Assembly: GCA_022824925.1 (NCBI GenBank)
Contig: JAJDYW010000041.1
Coordinates: 62,001 to 126,000, forward strand
Direction: 5' to 3'
Origin: Dehalococcoidia bacterium
GTDB lineage: Bacteria > Chloroflexota > Dehalococcoidia > Tepidiformales > Tepidiformaceae
Length of the DNA: 64,000 nt
This document shows, one piece after another, positions 17,924-25,342 of the stretch. Made by a program: the position numbers and the translations under genes. The notes under the pieces are model-generated. The model was not told where the DNA came from, ran no database searches, and saw nothing but the letters and a program-made list of their open reading frames with translations. Numbering within the stretch: the first letter of the stretch is position 1; every line of letters begins with the position of its first letter.

Positions 17924-17999
17924 GCGCCAGTAGCTCAGTGGATAGAGCGCTACCCTGCGGAGGTAGAGGTCAGAGGTTCGAATCCTCTCTGGCGTACCA
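17924..17999 (+). tRNA. tRNA-Arg (anticodon GCG)
   Basis: 76 nt including CCA, 10 nt behind tRNA-Leu. Acceptor GCGCCAG pairs with CTGGCGT (terminal G-U), D stem GCTC/GAGC, anticodon stem CTACC/GGTAG with loop CTGCGGA, T stem AGAGG/CCTCT. The anticodon is plainly GCG, which reads CGC directly; most bacteria use ACG modified to ICG for the CGN box. The A in the D-loop GGATA agrees with Arg identity. Confidence 0.95.
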
Positions 18000-18021
18000 G
18001 ACCACTCAGTGGAGATGTCCC

Positions 18022-19587
18022 TTGATTCCCAACGAGCAGGACGGCGCCCCAAGAGAAGCGGCACCATTCACCCTGCCGGTCGAGCACGAGGAGACCCTCC
18101 GCACACTTGCGGAAGACGTGCTACGAAGGTCATTCGAGATCCTGGCTCAGGAAAGGGTGCTACCGAGGTCTCAGTATCGCCCATGGATCCAGATGGGCCG
18201 TGACTATCCGAGCCACGCCGTTGAGAGCGAGGGGCCTCTATCGGAGGCATTGGAAGCTGCCCTCCCGGCTCGGTTCGTGCGCACGCCGATGGACGCGACA
18301 ATGGACTACCCATGGTTCTACGGCTCTGCTCTGCTGGAAGCTGCCGTCGCATCCGCAACACGAGCCCATGAACCGTATGCCGTTACGAGCCCCTCAGTAC
18401 GCGCGGTGGTGGACGAGTTTGTCGCCAAGGTCCAAGCCCCGCCAGCAACGACCTCACTCCAGGTGGTGACCGACATGGAGGTCGTGACCGATAAGATTGA
18501 GGAGGCTGCTCCTGTCCCTCTTGGAGAGACCATCCACGTCGCAGGTGTAGATATCATCCGGGTCGGTGCCACCCCTGAGACCTACATTGAGCAGGAGCTC
18601 CGCTCCGCTGGGTACGACGTTGAACGCGACCAGGTTGTGAGTTGGCCCGGTCCGGTGTCGCTATTGGTGGCCCGGGTAGCCAGGGCACTCGGCTTCGACG
18701 CACGTTCACGGGAGGTGCGGCGGCGCCTCCGGAACGTCGTCACGGCCGTACGGCTGGCTACGGGCGCGTCCGCATCACCTCTGGTGACGATTGATGGCGA
18801 GCCAGGCGGTGTCCCCACCATGCACCCGCGCATCCGACCTCATCCTCCGCGTGGGATGCGTCTTGCACACCGTCCGACCCAGCTGGGGCCGGGTGATGTC
18901 ACTGGTCTAGAGGTGCTGTGCTGCCGGATCGACGACTGGCTGGGTGCCGACGACTTGGAAGCAAGTCCCCTCGGGTTGGCGATTGGCCAGCTGAATCGCT
19001 CTCTAGACGGCCCATCGACCACAGTAGCGGACATCGTAGTGGACCTCTCGATTGGACTGGAGGCGGCGCTGGCGGGGAACGACACGTCGGAAGTTGGCCT
19101 GCGCCTGCGCGTGCGCGCTGCTGACTTGCTGGCCACCACGGAGGATCCCAGTGACGTCATCTATCAAGACGTCAAGCAGCTATACAGAGTGCGTTCTTCC
19201 ATTGTCCATGGCAATGTCCTCAAGCCGGGTGCGTTCCTAAAGTCAATCGCAAGGGTCAGCAGCGCAGGTGCATCAAGCCGACCAGGCGAGCAAGTTGCGC
19301 TCGCCCTCGATCGCTGGCGAGACTTGTTGCGGAGAGCGATTCTCGCCCGTGCTGCGCTCGCCACCGAGGCTTCGCTCTGGCCTCTGAGGCACACCGGCGA
19401 CGTCGACCGCGAGCTGCGAACAGAATCCACGCGAACCGCTTGGCTCGGCCACATTCGCGAGTATTGGACTGTCGCAGGTCTCCCTTCGGCACTGAGCCCA
19501 GCCCCGCCAATGCAACTCGCGCTCTCTAGAGAGACCGACCGACGGCCGAACGACAATGACTCGCGCCGAGAAGCACCCGCATCCTGA
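18022..19587 (+). CDS. Uncharacterised protein with an Apea-like HEPN motif
   Basis: 521 residues from a TTG at 18022 chosen because GGAG stands 7 nt before it; upstream in-frame codons lie inside tRNA-Arg. The N-terminal 300 residues match nothing I recognise. Around residues 330-400 the sequence resembles the Apea-like HEPN domain: a helix LSIGLEAALAGN, then LRLRVRAADLLA, then YRVRSSIVHGNV. The last contains R391-x4-H396, the HEPN RNase motif. HEPN proteins cleave RNA in toxin and antiviral settings, though many Apea-like members are untested. The gene is less G+C-rich than its neighbours and follows two tRNAs by 22 bp, suggesting acquisition at a tRNA locus. Confidence 0.65.
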   Translation: MIPNEQDGAPREAAPFTLPVEHEETLRTLAEDVLRRSFEILAQERVLPRSQYRPWIQMGRDYPSHAVESEGPLSEALEAALPARFVRTPMDATMDYPWFYGSALLEAAVASATRAHEPYAVTSPSVRAVVDEFVAKVQAPPATTSLQVVTDMEVVTDKIEEAAPVPLGETIHVAGVDIIRVGATPETYIEQELRSAGYDVERDQVVSWPGPVSLLVARVARALGFDARSREVRRRLRNVVTAVRLATGASASPLVTIDGEPGGVPTMHPRIRPHPPRGMRLAHRPTQLGPGDVTGLEVLCCRIDDWLGADDLEASPLGLAIGQLNRSLDGPSTTVADIVVDLSIGLEAALAGNDTSEVGLRLRVRAADLLATTEDPSDVIYQDVKQLYRVRSSIVHGNVLKPGAFLKSIARVSSAGASSRPGEQVALALDRWRDLLRRAILARAALATEASLWPLRHTGDVDRELRTESTRTAWLGHIREYWTVAGLPSALSPAPPMQLALSRETDRRPNDNDSRREAPAS

Positions 19588-19691
19588 GACCATCCTGACG
19601 GTTCCTGACGGGCGACCAGCCACGGGCGGCAGGGCCGGTCGGTCTCGTTCGGCCTCCCACCTCAGAGGCACCCCCACCCCGGCCGGGAACC

Positions 19692-20630
19692 CTAGCCGAC
19701 CTCGGGCAGACCCTCGGCGCGGCGGACATCGTTGATGGTCTGCAGGACGCGCTCCGCGAAGGGCGCGTACTCGACCTCGAACTCCTCGACGAGACGCGAG
19801 TTGTCCATCAGGAAGAGGCCGGAGGCATCGCGGCCGCCCGCGTCCTCGTCGAAGGCGATGTCGGCGTCGGGGAGGTACTCGCGCACGATGGCGGCGAGCT
19901 CGGCCAGGCTGACCGAGTTGCCGCCGGAGTTATAGATAGCGTGGTGGGTCTCCTCGGCGAGGGTGACGCGCAGGAACACCTCGGCGATGTCGTCGACGTG
20001 GAGGGGGAGGGTCATCGTGTCCGCGTAGGGGAAGCGGGCGGGCTCGTCACGGGCGGGGAGGACCTGGCACTGGACGTGGTTCATGGAGCCCCGGAGCTTG
20101 TCGGGGCCGGTGATGTTGGCCGGGCGCACGCCCGTGATGGCCATGTCGAAGGCGCGGTTGTACCACTCGGCCTGGTGCTCGTTGTAGATCTTGGAGACGG
20201 CGTAGATGCCGGTGCCGAGGCAGAGGTCGTCCTCGGTCACGGCCTTCTCGCCGTGGAGCCGCTGGGGCCCGTAGACGGCGAGGGAGCTGGCGTAGACGAC
20301 GCGGCGGATGCCGAGGAGGCGAGCCGCCTCGAAGCAGTTGTCCATCCCGAGGATGTTGAGGCGGACCTGCGGGTGGGGGTCGGCTTCGCCGGCGCCGAGG
20401 GCGTAGGCGAGGTTGAGGACGCGGTCGGGCTTGCTCAGCGTGAGCGCCTCGACCACGTCGTCCATGAGGGTGATATCGCCACGGGTAACGGTGACGCGGT
20501 CGCGCAGGGGGTCGAGGGCGGGAGCGTCGGGGGCGATGTCCATGCAGTGGACCTCGTGGCCGTGGTCGACGAGGCGGCGCATGACGCGCGGCCCGATGAA
20601 CCCGCTTCCGCCGAGTACGGCAATACGCAT
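19692..20630 (-). CDS. NAD-dependent epimerase/dehydratase family protein
   Basis: 312 residues starting at the ATG at 20630 (MRIAVLGGSGFIG), with GGAGG about 11 nt upstream. It is an extended SDR: nucleotide-binding GGSGFIG, an acidic MDIAPDAP after strand 2, NLAYALGAGEA, the catalytic Ser in YASSLAVYG and the YAVSK pair. The family epimerises, dehydrates or reduces nucleotide sugars and related substrates with NAD(P). The substrate cannot be assigned; no sugar-nucleotide genes are adjacent. It is followed by a 104-bp spacer and the converging HEPN gene. A TAGAGT box lies 30 nt before its start. Confidence 0.88.
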   Translation of the reverse strand: MRIAVLGGSGFIGPRVMRRLVDHGHEVHCMDIAPDAPALDPLRDRVTVTRGDITLMDDVVEALTLSKPDRVLNLAYALGAGEADPHPQVRLNILGMDNCFEAARLLGIRRVVYASSLAVYGPQRLHGEKAVTEDDLCLGTGIYAVSKIYNEHQAEWYNRAFDMAITGVRPANITGPDKLRGSMNHVQCQVLPARDEPARFPYADTMTLPLHVDDIAEVFLRVTLAEETHHAIYNSGGNSVSLAELAAIVREYLPDADIAFDEDAGGRDASGLFLMDNSRLVEEFEVEYAPFAERVLQTINDVRRAEGLPEVG

Positions 20631-20659
20631 CGGATGCAACCCTCCGTTCCGGTGGCCGC

Positions 20660-20665
20660 ACTCTA
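20660..20665 (-). promoter_or_regulatory. -10 box of the epimerase gene
   Basis: TAGAGT on the minus strand, 29 nt before the epimerase ATG, with a ribosome site between them. No -35 recognised. Confidence 0.4.
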
Positions 20666-20705
20666 GCACCGACGACGGGCGGTCCGGGCGACCGCGGCCC
20701 GCGAC

Positions 20706-21233
20706 TCAGGAGCCTGGCGGAGCCGCATCCTGGAGGGCGAGCGCCTCCGCCAGGCGTGCCTCACCCGCCGACGCGAAGGGCTCCTCGCCGGCGCTGAGCA
20801 TCGCCCGCACGCGCTCGGCGGCCGCGAGGGCACCTTCGATCAGCTCCGGGGGATAGGCGAGGGCGACCTGGTGTTCGGCGAACTCGTCCTCGTCGAGGAG
20901 GCGGACGGCGCCGGAGCGGAGGCGGACCACGTCCAGGTCGAGGTCGACCATCGTGACCCGGTCTTCGCTCCAGACGGCGGGGGTGCAGATGTCGACGTAG
21001 ACCTCGGGCTCACCGGTCGTGCTCCACATGGCGGCCCACCAGTCGGGGCTGACGAGCTTCACGTTCGTGTAGTCGAAGGTGATGGGCGGCTCGTCGCCCC
21101 GTTGGGCGCGCGTGCCCGGCGGACCCCAGAGCCAGTGCCCGTAGCCGTCCTCGGCGAGGGGGAAGAGGTCGTACTGCCAGTGTGTCGAGTCGGGGTACTT
21201 GCGGAAGTCGATGCGCACGCGGTCGGGGGGCAT
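20706..21233 (-). CDS. DUF402 family protein
   Basis: 175 residues with the DUF402 core: a small beta barrel including ITFDYTNVKLVSPDWWAAMW, VYVDICTPAVWSEDRVTMVD and LDLDVVRLRSG, then LLDEDEFAEHQ and a C-terminal helix. Related proteins (FomD-like, Ntdp-like) are metal-dependent hydrolases of nucleoside di- or triphosphates or cytidylyl intermediates; the Asp-x-Asp residues in VDLDLDV fit metal binding. The start ATG has no ribosome site but a TACCCT box ends 6 nt before it, so it is probably leaderless. Divergent from the CoA-transferase gene. Confidence 0.82.
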   Translation of the reverse strand: MPPDRVRIDFRKYPDSTHWQYDLFPLAEDGYGHWLWGPPGTRAQRGDEPPITFDYTNVKLVSPDWWAAMWSTTGEPEVYVDICTPAVWSEDRVTMVDLDLDVVRLRSGAVRLLDEDEFAEHQVALAYPPELIEGALAAAERVRAMLSAGEEPFASAGEARLAEALALQDAAPPGS

Positions 21234-21239
21234 CGAGTC

Positions 21240-21245
21240 AGGGTA
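21240..21245 (-). promoter_or_regulatory. -10 box of the DUF402 gene (leaderless)
   Basis: TACCCT on the minus strand, 6 nt before the ATG at 21233. No Shine-Dalgarno lies between. Confidence 0.4.
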
Positions 21246-21298
21246 GGCAGGGGCGGGAACGGGCACAACCGGCGGCGCGGGGTTGCCCGCGGACGCTC

Positions 21299-21304
21299 TA
21301 GACT
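21299..21304 (+). promoter_or_regulatory. -10 box of the second CoA-transferase gene
   Basis: TAGACT, 31 nt before the ATG at 21336, with CGGAGGG as ribosome site in the leader. No properly spaced -35. Confidence 0.45.
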
Positions 21305-21335
21305 GCGCCCAACGACCGGACCTCGGAGGGACCTC

Positions 21336-22526
21336 ATGCCAGCGCTGGATGGAGTGCGAATCCTCGACATGACGCAGTACGAGGCCGGGACCTCGTGCAC
21401 GCAGGCGCTGGCGTGGCTGGGCGCGGACGTGGTGAAGATCGAGCGGCCGGGCGTGGGCGACCCGGGGAGGGGCGTCTACACGGGGCAGGACAACTCGCCC
21501 TACTTCGTCAACTGGAACAGCAACAAGCGCAGCCTCGCGCTCGACCTGCAGGACGCGCGGGGGCGGGAGATCCTGCTGAAGCTGGCTCCGCACTACGACG
21601 TGTTCGTGGAGAACTACGGGCCGGGGGTGATGGAGAAGCTGGGCCTGACCTACGAGGCGCTGCAGGAGGCGAACCCGGCGATCATCTACGCGCGTATCAA
21701 GGGGTTCGGGCTTTCGGGGCCGTACTCGGGCTACAAGTGCTTCGACATGATCGCGCAGGCGGCGGGGGGTTCGGTGGCGGTGACGGGCCACCCGGACGGG
21801 CCGCCCATCCGGCCGGGCATCACCGTGGGTGACTCGGGGACGGGCGTGCAGATGGCGCTCGCGATCTGCGCGGCCTACATCCAGCGGCTGCGCACGGGCG
21901 AGGGCCAGTCGATCGAGATCTCGATGCAGGAGGCGATGACGTACTGGCTGCGAACGGCCATCTCGAGCGGGGCGGACTGGGGGCGCAAGGCGGCTCCCCG
22001 CCTGGGACTCGGGGCGACGGCGACCTCGCGGCTGTACCCGTGCGCCGGCGGAGGGCCGAACGACTACATCATCCTGCTGCTCGTGACGCCGAGGATGTGG
22101 GAGGCCTTCTGCGGGGCGATCGGCCGGCCGGAGCTGCGGGACGACCCCCGCTTCGCGACCGTGGCGGATCGCCGCGACAACAGCGACGTGCTGGCCGGGG
22201 AGATCACGGCCTGGACCTCCGTGCGGGAGAAGCGCGAGGTGATGCGCATCCTGGGGGAGGCGGGGGTGCCCTGCGGGGCGGTGCTCGATACGCAGGACAT
22301 CTACGACGACCCGCACCTGAACGAGCGTGGCTTCGTGCAGACGGTCGAGCACGAGGTGCTGGGGGAGGTGCGGCTGCTGGGGTGGCCGCCCCGGATGTCC
22401 GCCAGCGAGGTGCCGCTGGTGGGTTCGCCACAACTGGGTCAGCACACGCACGAGGTGCTGACGGCGGACATGGGGCTGGCCGACGCGGAGCTGGCGGAGC
22501 TGGCGGAGGCGGGCGTCATCGGGTAG
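21336..22526 (+). CDS. Class III CoA-transferase (CaiB/BaiF family)
   Basis: 396 residues, the normal length. It starts MPALDGVRILDMTQYEAG with CGGAGGG 7 nt upstream. Family marks: LGADVVKIERPG, WNSNKRSLALDLQD, VFVENYGPGVMEKLG, ARIKGFGLSGPYSGY, and the ITVGDSGTGVQMALA segment where the catalytic Asp lies. C-terminal landmarks are GEAGVPCGAVLDTQDIYDDP and LGQHTHEVL. Acts in the cytoplasm on an unidentified acid/acyl-CoA pair. Monocistronic, ending at a strong hairpin terminator. It is clearly diverged from the paralogue at 3976-5160 and belongs to a different subfamily. Confidence 0.92.
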   Translation: MPALDGVRILDMTQYEAGTSCTQALAWLGADVVKIERPGVGDPGRGVYTGQDNSPYFVNWNSNKRSLALDLQDARGREILLKLAPHYDVFVENYGPGVMEKLGLTYEALQEANPAIIYARIKGFGLSGPYSGYKCFDMIAQAAGGSVAVTGHPDGPPIRPGITVGDSGTGVQMALAICAAYIQRLRTGEGQSIEISMQEAMTYWLRTAISSGADWGRKAAPRLGLGATATSRLYPCAGGGPNDYIILLLVTPRMWEAFCGAIGRPELRDDPRFATVADRRDNSDVLAGEITAWTSVREKREVMRILGEAGVPCGAVLDTQDIYDDPHLNERGFVQTVEHEVLGEVRLLGWPPRMSASEVPLVGSPQLGQHTHEVLTADMGLADAELAELAEAGVIG

Positions 22527-22539
22527 GCGCCCACGCGAA

Positions 22540-22570
22540 GAGGCCGGGCGCTGGGCCCGGCCTCTCGGTT
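22540..22570. terminator. Hairpin terminator between converging genes
   Basis: A perfect 10-bp stem GAGGCCGGGC/GCCCGGCCTC with loop GCTGG at 22540-22564, followed by TCGGTT. It lies between the converging CoA-transferase and acyl-CoA dehydrogenase-like genes and may act in both directions; the T-tract is weak. Confidence 0.65.
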
Positions 22571-22592
22571 TCGGTGCGGAGGGGTTGGTCGG

Positions 22593-23810
22593 CTACGCGC
22601 CCTGGAACTCGAAGTCGGGCTCGTGGCCGAGGTAGAGCTTGCCGATGGTCTCGTACAGCGGGTGCGCGACCCAGCGGTGGGAAGCGCAGCCGTGCGCGTC
22701 GCGGAGCTTGCGCTCGAGCGGGCTGTACATGCGCGCGCCGGTGGTGCCGGCGGTGTTGTGGATGAGGTCCACCGCGTGCATGCAGGCGTTGGCGGCGAAG
22801 GTGCAGGCGAGCCGCGCCTTCTTCGTGATTTCCGCGCTGGGATGCTCGGCACCGGCGTGGAGCTCGTCCTCGACCTCGCGCATGGACTCCATGACGAAGG
22901 CGCGGGCGGCCTGCACGGTGGCCTCCGCCTCGCCCGTGCGGTACTGGGCCACGGGGCGGTCGCGGAGGGTTCCGCTGGAGAGCATCGGGACCTTGTTCTG
23001 GGCGAGGTCCTCGAACACGTCGAGGGCGCCGCGGCCGACACCGAGGGCCACCGCCGCCTTGTTGTAGGAGAGGCGCAGGGGCACGGGGATACGGAACACG
23101 GGGTTCGGGTAGTGCGCGGGAAGCGACACGAGCTCAACGTCGCGCCACTTCTTCTCGATGATGGCGCCCTCGCACTTCACGTCGTGGCTGCCGGAGCCGC
23201 GCAGGCCGGCGACGTCCCAGGTGTCGACGATCTCGAACTTGGAGCGGTTGACGAAGAACATCTTCATCTTGGGGATGCCGGTGGCCTCGTCCATCATCGG
23301 GGCCTCGGCGTCTTCGCTTTCGTAGATGGGGCACGACATGAAGGCCCACTCGACCTGGTGGCAACCGCTCTGGAAGGTGGTCTGGCCCCAGATCTTGAAG
23401 TCGCCGTTGGGCTGCTCGACGGCCTTGCCGGGGATAGTCCCGGGGCCGCCACCGCCGCACATGATGACGCGCGGGTTGTCGAGATAGACCTCCTTGGCGA
23501 GGTCCTTATCCATGCCGCCCGCGGCCATCGCGTTGATCTCGGAGCCGATCATCACGTTCCAGCCGACGGAGGCGTCGATGGCGGAGATGGCCTCGAGGAC
23601 CTCGATGGTCTCCATGGAGCTGGCGTCCTCGCCGCCGAGCTCGGGCGGGAGGGTGAAGCGGAAGATGCCCTCGTCGATGAGGATGTTGACCGTTTCGTCG
23701 GGCAGGCGGCGGAGCTTCTGGGCTTCGTCGCCGCCTTCGCGGATGACCTGGGTGAGCTTCTGCACGCGCTCGAGAGCGGTGCCTTCGAGGGTCGTCGGGG
23801 CTACTGCCAC
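22593..23810 (-). CDS. Acyl-CoA dehydrogenase-fold flavoprotein, group D monooxygenase-like
   Basis: 405 residues from a GTG with GGGAGG upstream. N-terminal helices (LRRLPDETVNILIDEGIF, FTLPPELGGED), a central beta domain with WDVAGLRGSGSHDVKCEGAII, and a C-terminal domain with HNTAGTTGARMYSPLERKL and DAHGCASHRWV. The GLRGSGSHDV block and the DAHG-H ending are typical of acyl-CoA dehydrogenase C-terminal type 2 proteins (HpaH, HsaA, DszC-like flavin monooxygenases) rather than beta-oxidation enzymes. It probably hydroxylates an aromatic or desulfurises a substrate with reduced flavin from a separate reductase; no reductase is adjacent. Promoter CTGACC-17-TATACT is visible. Confidence 0.85.
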   Translation of the reverse strand: MAVAPTTLEGTALERVQKLTQVIREGGDEAQKLRRLPDETVNILIDEGIFRFTLPPELGGEDASSMETIEVLEAISAIDASVGWNVMIGSEINAMAAGGMDKDLAKEVYLDNPRVIMCGGGGPGTIPGKAVEQPNGDFKIWGQTTFQSGCHQVEWAFMSCPIYESEDAEAPMMDEATGIPKMKMFFVNRSKFEIVDTWDVAGLRGSGSHDVKCEGAIIEKKWRDVELVSLPAHYPNPVFRIPVPLRLSYNKAAVALGVGRGALDVFEDLAQNKVPMLSSGTLRDRPVAQYRTGEAEATVQAARAFVMESMREVEDELHAGAEHPSAEITKKARLACTFAANACMHAVDLIHNTAGTTGARMYSPLERKLRDAHGCASHRWVAHPLYETIGKLYLGHEPDFEFQGA

Positions 23811-23856
23811 TGGGGCCTCCCTGCTGTTCGCTGAGTGATTGCGCTAAAGCCCGGTG

Positions 23857-23885
23857 AGTATACCGCCATGCGTCGGGACGGTCAG
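23857..23885 (-). promoter_or_regulatory. Promoter of the acyl-CoA dehydrogenase-like gene
   Basis: On the minus strand CTGACC (23885-23880), 17 nt, TATACT (23862-23857, five of six consensus), about 46 nt before the GTG start. The opposite half of this 391-bp intergenic region holds the TPP riboswitch. Confidence 0.6.
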
Positions 23886-23956
23886 GCCGGGGGATCGGTT
23901 GACGCAGGGGAAGCCCACGCCTAGCGTGGAAGGTGCAAATTCCGGATACGGAATCT

Positions 23957-24039
23957 GCCGCCGGGGGGGCCGAAAGGCTGAGATCCGCAAGGACCACCCC
24001 AGGAACCTGATCTCGGTAATGCGAGCGTAGGGAAGCGGC
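23957..24039 (+). promoter_or_regulatory. TPP riboswitch (THI element)
   Basis: The aptamer has all conserved THI-box parts in order: a GCCGC/GCGGC closing helix (P1), GGCTGAGA, GGACCACCC, GAACCTGATCT, GGTAATGCGAGCG and AGGGAAG. It senses thiamine pyrophosphate in the nascent mRNA and lowers expression of the downstream transporter genes. The first gene begins 162 nt later. No U-tailed terminator is evident in that stretch; a hairpin at 24173-24201 that covers the ribosome site is a better candidate expression platform. Confidence 0.96.
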
Positions 24040-24172
24040 GTGAAGACGAAAGCATCGGCAGGCACCAGGAGTTCGGCGCAGCGGCGCCGCCCGACCTCGC
24101 GCCTGCAGAGCGCGGACCCGGCCAGCCAACGCTGAACCGGCTTCACCACTCCCCCGACTCCGCACCGTTCAG

Positions 24173-24201
24173 GCGCCCCCGGCCGCGCGAGGAGGGTGCG
24201 C
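24173..24201 (+). promoter_or_regulatory. Candidate ribosome-site sequestering hairpin
   Basis: GCGCCCCC (24173-24180) can pair with GGGTGCGC (24194-24201) at seven of eight positions. The 3' arm includes the end of the GGAGG site and runs up to the ATG at 24202. This would let the riboswitch act on translation; inferred from sequence only. Confidence 0.4.
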
Positions 24202-24510
24202 ATGATCGTGGAGCTGCAGTGCCTGGCGAGTCCCGCCGGGACCCCCGAGGACCCCTACAAGCACATCGACGCCGCCATCGCCGTGGTGCAGGGCTCGGGG
24301 TTGAAGTACGAGGTGGGCGCCCTGGGCACGACCGTCGAGGGAGAGCCCGACGAGGTGTGGCCGCTGATGCGGCAGGTCCACGAGGCCTGCCTGAACGCGG
24401 GCGCGCAGGGCCTCGTGACGGTCATCAAGGTCGAGCAGACGGCGCAGGCGGGCGGCCCCACCATCGACAGCCTGACCGGGAAGTTCCGGGAGGCCGGCGA
24501 TGGCAGCTGA
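24202..24510 (+). CDS. Thiamine-binding protein, MTH1187/YkoF type
   Basis: 102 residues; the ATG at 24202 is 6 nt behind GGAGG. It matches the Thiamine_BP family (MTH1187/YqgV-like): MIVELQCLASPAGTP strand, DAAIAVVQGSGLKYEVGALG, TTVEGEPDEVWPLMRQVHEA and a final strand GLVTVIKVEQT. Members bind thiamine or its pyrimidine in the cytoplasm or at the transporter. Directly downstream of the TPP riboswitch, and its last 11 bases overlap the ABC permease gene, so it is the first gene of the thiamine precursor uptake operon. Confidence 0.9.
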   Translation: MIVELQCLASPAGTPEDPYKHIDAAIAVVQGSGLKYEVGALGTTVEGEPDEVWPLMRQVHEACLNAGAQGLVTVIKVEQTAQAGGPTIDSLTGKFREAGDGS

Positions 24511-25342
24511 GGCGCCCTCCCTGCGACGGTCGCTTCCCGCACGCGGGTGGCGGTTGTTCGGGCGGTGGGGCGGGGCGGCCTGGGAGTACGCGCCCGCGCT
24601 GGTGCTGCTGGCCGCGCTGGTTGGTCTGTGGGAGCTGTTCGTGCAGGTGCTCGATACGCGGCCGTACATCCTCCCGGCGCCGAGCGCCATCTGGGAGGCA
24701 CTGCTCGACAAGGGCCACCTGCTGCCCAACCACATCCAGGCGACGGCCACCGAAGCGATCCTGGGGCTGCTGGCAGCGGCGGCCGGGGGCGTGCTGCTCG
24801 CGGTCGTCATCTCGAGCATCCCGCTGGCGCGGCGGGTGCTCTACCCGATCATCGTGACCTCGCAGACGGTGCCCGCCATCGTGCTGGCGCCGCTGCTCAT
24901 GGTCTGGGTGGGCATCGGGCTGGAGTCGAAGCTGATCGTGGTGGCGCTGGTCGGGTTCTTCCCGATCGTCGTGAGCACGGTCGACGGGCTCGCCTCGGCG
25001 GACCGGGACATGGTGGCGCTCGTGCGCAGCATGGGCGCGAGCCGGATCGACGAGCTGCGGCACGTGCTCATCCCTTCGGCCATCCCGGGCTTCTTCGCGG
25101 GGCTCAAGATCGCCGCGGCCTACTCGGTCATCGGGGCGGTCATCGCGGAGTGGGTGGCGGCGAAGGAGGGGCTGGGCATCTTCATCATCCGCTCCCAGGC
25201 CTCCTTCCGCATCGACCAGATCTTCGTCGCGATCGGTGTGATCGCGTTGCTCAGCATCGCCCTCTTCGTGGCGGTGCACCTGCTGGCGAGGGTGGCCTCG
25301 CCCTGGAAATACGCCAACGAAAAAGGAGAAAACGGCTCATGA
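24500..25342 (+). CDS. thiX: ABC transporter permease, ThiX-like
   Basis: 280 residues with about six membrane helices, e.g. LVLLAALVGLWELFVQVL, and the SsuC/TauC/ThiX-type EAA loop MGASRIDELRHVLIPSAIPG that docks the ATPase. YILPAPSAIWEAL is the usual opening motif of this permease class. It should form the membrane channel for the thiamine pyrimidine precursor (HMP or a degradation product) together with genes at 25339 and 26346. Overlaps the thiamine-binding gene by 11 bp and the lipoprotein gene by an ATGA. Substrate is inferred from the riboswitch. Confidence 0.9.
   Translation: MAAEAPSLRRSLPARGWRLFGRWGGAAWEYAPALVLLAALVGLWELFVQVLDTRPYILPAPSAIWEALLDKGHLLPNHIQATATEAILGLLAAAAGGVLLAVVISSIPLARRVLYPIIVTSQTVPAIVLAPLLMVWVGIGLESKLIVVALVGFFPIVVSTVDGLASADRDMVALVRSMGASRIDELRHVLIPSAIPGFFAGLKIAAAYSVIGAVIAEWVAAKEGLGIFIIRSQASFRIDQIFVAIGVIALLSIALFVAVHLLARVASPWKYANEKGENGS

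Noticed and set aside
17938..18021. Upstream extension of the HEPN gene
   Set aside because: The frame is open into tRNA-Arg, but no start with a ribosome site exists there; the TTG at 18022 has GGAG upstream.
18000..19691. A genomic-island attachment site at tRNA-Arg
   Set aside because: No direct repeat of the tRNA 3' end is found in the spacer behind the HEPN gene, and no integrase is present.
24040..24172. An intrinsic terminator as the riboswitch expression platform
   Set aside because: GC stems exist but no run of T follows any of them; the hairpin on the ribosome site is more plausible.
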